From the NCBI GenBank assembly GCA_963402885.1, contig OY727103.1, forward strand, positions 7,726,501 to 7,790,500: DNA of 64,000 nt. Reading direction: 5' to 3'. Position 1 is the first letter of the stretch. The number at the start of each line of letters is the position of its first letter. Source of the DNA: Antedon bifida. Taxonomy: Eukaryota > Echinodermata > Crinoidea > Comatulida > Antedonidae. Made by a program: the position numbers and the translations under genes. Below the pieces are notes generated by a model, which saw only the letters and a list, made by a program, of their open reading frames with translations, had not been told where the DNA came from and ran no database searches. Positions 58,089-64,000 of the stretch are shown piece after piece.

Positions 58089-58255
58089 CCATATGTCCAA
58101 GACAAGGACTTTCCTTTGTTTCCGATGTTTTCTTCGTGGCCGCTTAGAACGCTACTTTGTAATGAAAACAGGCATAGGAGACTCACTAAACAGACGAATA
58201 GTATTGTCGTAAAAATGGTATCTTTTGAGCGATAAACCAACACACCTCGCGCCAT
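58089..58255 (-). CDS. Galactose-3-O-sulfotransferase-like protein, exon 1 (signal anchor)
   Basis: The ATG at 58255-58253 opens a 55-codon frame ending TYG at a GTAAGC donor. It reads MARGVLVYRSKD, then a hydrophobic stretch TIFTTILFVCLVSLLCLFSL (residues 13-32), then a polar stem. This is the short cytoplasmic tail plus signal anchor of a type II Golgi membrane protein, as expected for Gal3ST enzymes. A longer open frame on the same strand from 58340 is in a different frame and cannot join exon 2 in frame. Phase 2 at the donor fits the exon 2 acceptor exactly (167 + 1237 = 1404 nt). Confidence 0.85.
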
Positions 58256-58511
58256 TATTACCTGGTATCTGAAAAGAATTATCCAAGAAGACGAAGTGAA
58301 GAAATGAGTAATGTATCGACAGTAAGAAATGGGCGCACATACTGCAGATTCTTATTTAAAAAATAAAAGCAATATTGATCGGAATGCTACACAAGTAATT
58401 TAGGACGATGGGTATAATGCTGATAGGATTGTTGACTTAGCAATTAGCACTGCGCTACTGAACAGTTCAATAGACCTAATAAGAAATGTACAAGACACAT
58501 TGTATGTAGAA
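58256..58511 (-). promoter_or_regulatory. 5' flank of the sulfotransferase gene
   Basis: Only 256 bp separate the start codon from the 58512-60147 transposable element. No clear TATA box or CpG-rich stretch was found. The transcription start may lie here or inside the element. Confidence 0.3.
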
Positions 58512-60147
58512 CCATGGATTAAAGAATAGAAGGATATGCATCGACGGTGACATCAAACGATTTTACAACGCGCTTGCCTATACTAAAGCACTGCTGCCAA
58601 TCAAACAAACACGCTCATTGAACTCCGTGTCTCTAACCGCGGCCCTCTGTAAAACGCTGTGAATCAACGGTTACATTTGTTGAGACCAACACGTAACCAT
58701 GTAGAAATCGTATGCGCAGTCTGAATGTTCTGTTGACATGTCTGCGTCGATGATTAATTGACAACAAAAATATATTGCTGAACAATTCTGTTTTAGTTTC
58801 ATCACAATCGGACTACGAAAAGTTCACTTTCTTACGATTGGTAATTTTAAGTAGTTGGTAATATTAATAAAATATGCAATTTTTATATTTGAATTATCAT
58901 TATTTGCCTGCCATCTTCTGTCATTAAAAATTGCGTTAATCTATAGAATATTAAATTATGCATTTGACCATGTATGTTAGCGTGGCCGGTGTTCACACAT
59001 AAAACAATCGTGTTGTTAATATATGGCTAAGCAGTGGTTTCTTCATAATTCTCCTTAATTATCGATGTGATTATATTTAAATTGTAGTGCCTGGTGATTG
59101 GATAGTGGTTATGTCATCCACATCACATCCAATCACCGGGCCTAATTGAATGAAAACAGTGATCCCTGAGCCGGGATTGGCTGGCTATGTATAGTTGCGA
59201 TACGTTACCTAGCGGTCGTTTTGAAAAGTACACGCAGGGCAAACTTAATCACGAACAAACGAAGTAAGTAAGACAACGGTGAGTATATAGATCATGATTA
59301 AATGTTGTATCTACTACACTTAAGATTAGCAGTATCAATGTCGGCAAATCATATGGTTTACTAGTAAGCCTAGGCCTAGTATTCTTGCTGATTTTGTAAT
59401 TTTACATGTAGGCTGAGACAACAAATAGTTATTGTCTCAGATGTAGGGCTACTACAGGTCATAAAATGCTACTTTAATGTCATAAAAACATTAGCGAAGA
59501 TCAATCGCGGCAGAAACCTATACTAAATACAATTATAGCATCTACAATTCTAAGCCAATAACAATATAGTATTGTTTTTATCTGGTATATTGAATGAAGT
59601 AGGCCTACACTAGGGTCTTCACAATGACATACAATGTAATTTAATAACTGTTTTTCAATAAAAGTTATACTCAGTGGCGTGAGGCAGAGGCCTGAAGCCA
59701 CTTGTTTAGGAAACCTAAGTGGCCCTCCAAGTTTCAAAGATCGAGGCCTGGGACGTTTTTAGCATTTTCGACATATTTTATGCCTGTTCCTCTGTGCACT
59801 GCTCATGGGCCCCAAGCTTCAGGGCCCCTGGGTTTAGCCAGTGAGCGCACAGAGTCGTTACCACTGATTATACTGTTCAAATGAATACAAACGATTTGTA
59901 GGCTATGTGGTAGCAGTAAAGTTTCTATGAAGGACCGGAAACCAAAGAACGCGCGAAAGAAGCGTAGACAACAAGGTTAAATGTCGTTGCACATGTGCAG
60001 TAAACAATATATTAGGCACGCGACCGTTTCGTTGTTACCATGCGGTTAATTAACTGTAACATTGTGGGCGGTCTGCGGTCTGTCGGCGAGAGTCAAGGAA
60101 CCCTTGATCTCACGTCGATGCATATCCTTCTATTCTTTAATCCATGG
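58512..60147. mobile_element. 1.6-kb non-autonomous DNA transposon with 35-bp perfect TIRs
   Basis: 58512-58546 and 60113-60147 are perfect inverted repeats beginning CCATGGATTAAAGAATAG, with weaker similarity for about ten more bases. They are flanked by the direct repeat TAGAA (58507-58511 and 60148-60152), a 5-bp target duplication. The inside has no transposase frame. It contains an inverted repeat, GGTGATTGGA/TCCAATCACC (59091-59137), and a stretch at 59160-59290 with GATTGGCTGG and a donor-like CG|GTGAGT. The superfamily is not assigned. Confidence 0.75.
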
Positions 60148-60273
60148 TAGAACCGGGTCACAATGAGCAGTGGTGTAATTCCTAATAAAAATATAGAACA
60201 GAATCAGCAAATTTAACTCGACTGTCTTTTGAATCTGCCTGCGTGGAATCCAAAGCTTGGTTTCCACTAGGAT

Positions 60274-61631
60274 GTATCAAAACGACGTAACACAACGTAT
60301 TTAAGTAGTTTAAAGCTTAATTCTCACGTAGTCAAAACGCAATGATTAAGTGCAACGCAAGTAATTTGACCACCAATCACATCGATGTATTACGCGAACT
60401 CTTATAAAATACAGTGACTTGCATACGCTTACCTTAGATATAATTCCAATATTCATTTTAAAATAAAGGGGGTTCAAAAACAGCATAATAATGTGATACA
60501 TGTCTAGAAGTATTCCATTGCAGTGTATATTAATCTGTATTAACTTACATCATCACATAATCCAGTACAAGACCAGACTATAAAGTATCTAACGCCGGAA
60601 AAGGTAACCCCATATAACTGAGGTATTGCCACAAATGAATGGGAAAACGTGTACGTGAATATGCAAATTATCATCGACTACAATTTACCTGCTAAACATG
60701 ACACCTGGTGGAGTGTTGGGTGTGCGGGTGCGTGTCATTTTTGTAAAACTCCTGTTCGATATAATCAAAAAATCATATTATTCCCAAGTTTGAAATTGTT
60801 TCCGTCGAGTTTATTTGAGTGGCGCACAACAACAATGGACAATGAAACTTATTTCAATATTTAATATACATATATTATTGTTCATTTCTCTTTTTTTTTA
60901 CTCGAGCACTTTATTTCAATATTAATAAGGCTTTAGGCTTTGGAGTAATACATAACTTGAGAGAAACTAAAATAAATATAATTTACAATAACATTTGTTA
61001 ACTTTTTGTTATACATCAACATCTAAACTGATACAGATTTGGGTAACTATAGTAAAATATAAATTTAAGCGTTGTTTGGGTCTAAGGTTTCTTAGTATTT
61101 AAGTTGACTAACATAACGAGTGTGATAGCTCATACGATCATTTTTGACACCTTTTAGATGGCATTTCATTTCGTCAAATATTAGAAAAGTATATCATTAA
61201 TATTAGCTAAAAATTAAAGTAGTACTAAATACAGGCCAAATTGCGTCTAAATTAGAAATCAAAGAGAAGACAGACTTTAACAAAATCATGAGCTTTACTT
61301 AAATATAGGCCTATACATTATTTTAGATTTTCTACCTTATTATACTCTGAGAGGAGATCTTTACTTCCTTGATTTGCAACACAAAGACCTAGGAAACCTT
61401 AGGCATATGTACAGAATAAAAGTACGCACGCCGGAGAAAAATGAACTCCCATAACAATTACAATAGACATACAAAAAGTGTTATTTATCCTAAAATATTA
61501 AACTAACAACATTCTCCGTAGTCTTTATAAACTTCTATAAACTACGCACAGTATGTAAAAGCATTCATCGTTCAGTATATAAAAATACTTCTCGTATTTC
61601 AATATATTAGCCAAGTATGAGTGCACACAAA
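60274..61631. repeat. 1358-bp direct duplication, left copy
   Basis: From GTATCAAAACGACGTAACAC to the next occurrence of the same words at 61632. Nothing recognisable as coding is conserved between the copies. The first part has MITE-like words (GCAACGCAAG, CCAATCACATCGATG). Confidence 0.8.
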
Positions 61632-62635
61632 GTATCAAAACGACGTAACACAACGTATTTAAGTAGTTTAAAGCTTAATTCTCACGTAGTCAAAACGCAA
61701 TGATTAAGTGCAACGCAAGTAATTTGACCACCAACCACATCGATGTATTACGCGAACTCTTATAAAATACAGTGACTTGCATACGCTTACCTTAGATATA
61801 ATTTCAATATTCATTTTAAAATAAAGGGGGTCCAAAAACAGCATAATAATGTGATACATGTCTAGAAGTATTGCACCGATTCCATTGCAGTGTATATTCA
61901 TTTGTATTAACTTACATCATCACATAATCCAGTACAAGACCAGACTATAAAGTATCTAACGCCGGAAAGATTAACCCCATACAACTGAGGTATTGTCACA
62001 AATGAATGGGAAAACGTGTACGTGAATATGCAAATTATCATCAACTACAATTTACCTGCTAAACATGACACCTGGTAAAAGGTGTTTGGAATGCACACAA
62101 TAACAACAACTAGGAGCTTTGGAGTGTTGGGTGTGCGGGTGCGTGTCATTATTGTGAAACTGCTGTTCGAATTAATCAAAAAATCATGTTATTCCCAAGT
62201 TTGAAATTGTTTCCGTCGAGTTTATTCGATTGGCGCACAACAACAATGAACAATGAAACTTATTTCAATATTTAATATACATATATTATTGTTCATTTCT
62301 CTGTTTTTTTACTCGAGCACTTTATTTCAATATGAATAAGGCTTTAGGCTTTGGAGTAATACATAACTTGAGAGAAACAAAAATAAATATAATTTACAAT
62401 AACATTTGTTAACTTTTTGTTATACATCAACATCTAAACTGATACAGATTTGGGTAACTATAGTAAAATATAAATTTAAGCGTTGTTTGGGTCTAAGGTT
62501 TCTTAGTATTTAAGTTGACTAACATAACGAGTGTGATAGCCCATACGATCATTTTGACACCTTTTAGGGTGGCATTTCATTTTGTCAAATATTAGAAAAG
62601 AATATCATTAATATTAGCTAAAAATTAAAGTAGTA

Positions 62636-63703
62636 TTTCAGAATATTACTACATGCAATAGGCCTAATGTTATAATATTCAGAAAAAATACAATATAATT
62701 GTTTTCAATCTCTAGGTCTACACGTACTATTACTATGAAATAATTATATAAAAAATAAAACTATGAATTATATTTTTTTCTTCTATGTATATAAAATATA
62801 TGAATCCAATGGCAAGTTGCTGAAAAATGACAGTGCAATTGGTATCAGTGTATGAATGGCAATGGACATACACAAAGAATAAGCTACAATCAAAAAAATA
62901 AAATAAAACACTCAGATAAAAACAGTTCTTTCACTTAATGTACACTATCGGGCTTTATACTTGGGGTGTAGGTCTAGTATTAATTCGGTAATTATTACTA
63001 TAACAAGCGCATTTATTGCAGCCATCGAACATTACCTACTCGACAGACGAAACTGATTTCCAAGTAATACCAACAAATAAAAGAATTACATACCTCGTAA
63101 TGTTGGAAATATCAGTTGGAAGAACTTTTCGAATCGTACATAAAAATACTTCTTTTATTTCAAAATATTAACCAAGAAAAAAGTGCATACAACACCCGGC
63201 AACTCGAGTTTGCTCGTACAAACGTGTAGCTTCTTTACATTAGGAAATCTAGTGGTATTAATGCCTAAATTGGAAACTAGTCCCGGACTGAGTTCTAGTT
63301 ATGTTCATCTTTGTCACTGTAAACGTCTTACAATTGCGGATTCTGAATTGTTTGCCGTAGGCCCACCCATTGCTACCAAGTTATTTAGCCATTGTTAGTC
63401 ACTTATTGCATATACTGTAAACACGAACATTAGGAGATTTGTATTCATCAAAGTAATTCGAGTTTGAACAATACCATGAAAGCCCCAGTGGTATGATGGT
63501 TATGACATCTGCATATCAAGCAGAAGGTTCCGGGTTCGAATCTCGGTTGGGCGGACTTTTTCTCATTCACACAGATTTCCTTATCTTTATCGTTTAAAAT
63601 AAATTAATTAAATTTCAATATATCACCGGGCGGCTTAAATTCATGTTCGTTGCCTGATGTGTTTATAATATATAAAATATATATTTTTCTTTATTTCAAA
63701 AAT
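62636..63703. mobile_element. About 1.07-kb insertion in the right duplicate
   Basis: The left copy reads ...AAAGTAGTACTAAATACAGG without this segment. The insert starts TTTCAGAATATTACTACATG and ends CTTTATTTCAAAAAT; TTTCA near both ends could be a target duplication. A stretch around 63130-63175 resembles 61575-61620, so part of it derives from local sequence. It carries the tRNA-like sequence at 63481. Confidence 0.55.
63481..63553 (+). tRNA. tRNA-like sequence, anticodon ATC (possible tRNA pseudogene or SINE head)
   Basis: 73 nt fold as a cloverleaf: anticodon stem TCTGC/GCAGA with a 7-nt loop ATATCAA (anticodon ATC, which would read the Asp codon GAT), and T arm CCGGG-TTCGAAT-CTCGG with one G-U pair. 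A-box-like (TGGTATGATGG) and good B-box (GGTTCGAATCT) sequences are present. The acceptor stem AGCCCCA/TTGGGCG has two mismatches. TTTTT follows at 63558 as a pol III stop. An ATC anticodon is very unusual for eukaryotic tRNA-Asp (normally GTC), and the sequence lies in an inserted segment, so a pseudogene is more likely than a working tRNA. Confidence 0.45.
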
Positions 63704-64000
63704 AAATACAGGCCAAATTGCGTGTTAATTAGAAATCAAAGAGAAGAAAGACTTTAACAAAATCATGAGCTTTACTTAAATATAGGCCTATACATTATTT
63801 TATATTGTCTACCTTATACTGTGAGAGGAGATCTTTACTTCCTTGATATGCAACACAAAGACCTAGAAAACCTTAGGCATATGTACAGAATAAAAACACG
63901 CACGCCGGAGGAAAATGAACTCCCATAACAATTACAATAGACATACAAAAAGTGTTATTTATTCTAAAATATTAAACTAACAACATTCTCCGTAGTCTTT

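Larger units (their letters stand above)
61632..64000. repeat. 1358-bp direct duplication, right copy, interrupted and cut by the window edge
   Basis: 61632-62635 and 63704-64000 match 60274-61230 and 61231-61530 of the left copy. The block 62636-63703 is extra. A 40-bp extra segment (AATGCACACAATAACAACAA) lies at about 62079-62120. The copy continues beyond the window. Confidence 0.75.

Noticed and set aside
58152..58340. 62-codon minus-strand frame from an upstream ATG
   Set aside because: Out of frame with the exon 2 acceptor; the frame starting at 58255 encodes a signal anchor and joins exactly.

Overview
The window looks like AT-rich genomic DNA from a marine invertebrate deuterostome, most likely an echinoderm. 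Three things point that way: long introns with clean GT..AG sites, dense TAGGCCTA / CTAGGCCTAG words, and CR1/L2-type LINEs with Helitron-like and MITE-like elements. The taxon is an inference from texture and gene families. I see no prokaryotic operons, CRISPR arrays or viral genes.

Two protein-coding genes can be supported. (1) A leucine-rich-repeat G-protein-coupled receptor (LGR, relaxin-receptor/GRL101-like) lies on the + strand from about 1.2 to 49 kb. It has an LRRNT exon (1204-1333), ten intact LRR exons (2790, 11787, 17839, 27688, 27999, 33216, 34059, 45506, 46330, 47276), and one large exon with the hinge and all seven transmembrane helices (47947-48948/48952). Every LRR exon is symmetric, phase 2 at both ends and about 72 nt long, and the frame stays open across all twelve exons (620 codons plus stop from the LRRNT exon on). 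The 5' end (signal peptide, any LDLa) is outside the window or was not recognised. (2) A two-exon galactose-3-O-sulfotransferase-like gene on the - strand: 58089-58255 carries the signal anchor and 55526-56762 the catalytic domain, 467 aa in all.

The introns of the receptor are the striking part. From 11.5 to 46.7 kb they are built from tandem, higher-order duplications of a module holding two kinds of LRR exon. Five copies of the first kind share the same dead splice donor (GT to TT, giving an immediate in-frame TGA). The five copies of the second kind that follow them share the same net 16-bp deletion, which removes the exon end and donor and lets the frame run to a stop. Seven first-kind exons and one second-kind exon are intact. 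This is a birth-and-death exon array in a receptor ectodomain, and the terminated copies could act as alternative last exons.

Mobile DNA is layered on this, and several insertions can be confirmed against duplicated empty sites in the same array: a 5'-truncated, nearly intact LINE (34646-37792), a Helitron-like element (16812-17800), a TTAA-flanked MITE (23577-23920) and a 155-bp element with a 9-bp target duplication (37813-37967). An older LINE with an esterase/zinc-knuckle ORF1 lies at about 6.2-10.07 kb. Downstream of the receptor there are two 110-bp satellite arrays (49.1-51.6 kb), a 37-bp satellite (54.7-55.07 kb), a 1.6-kb element with perfect 35-bp terminal inverted repeats just upstream of the sulfotransferase (58512-60147), and a 1.36-kb tandem duplication running off the right edge with a tRNA-like sequence in its second copy.
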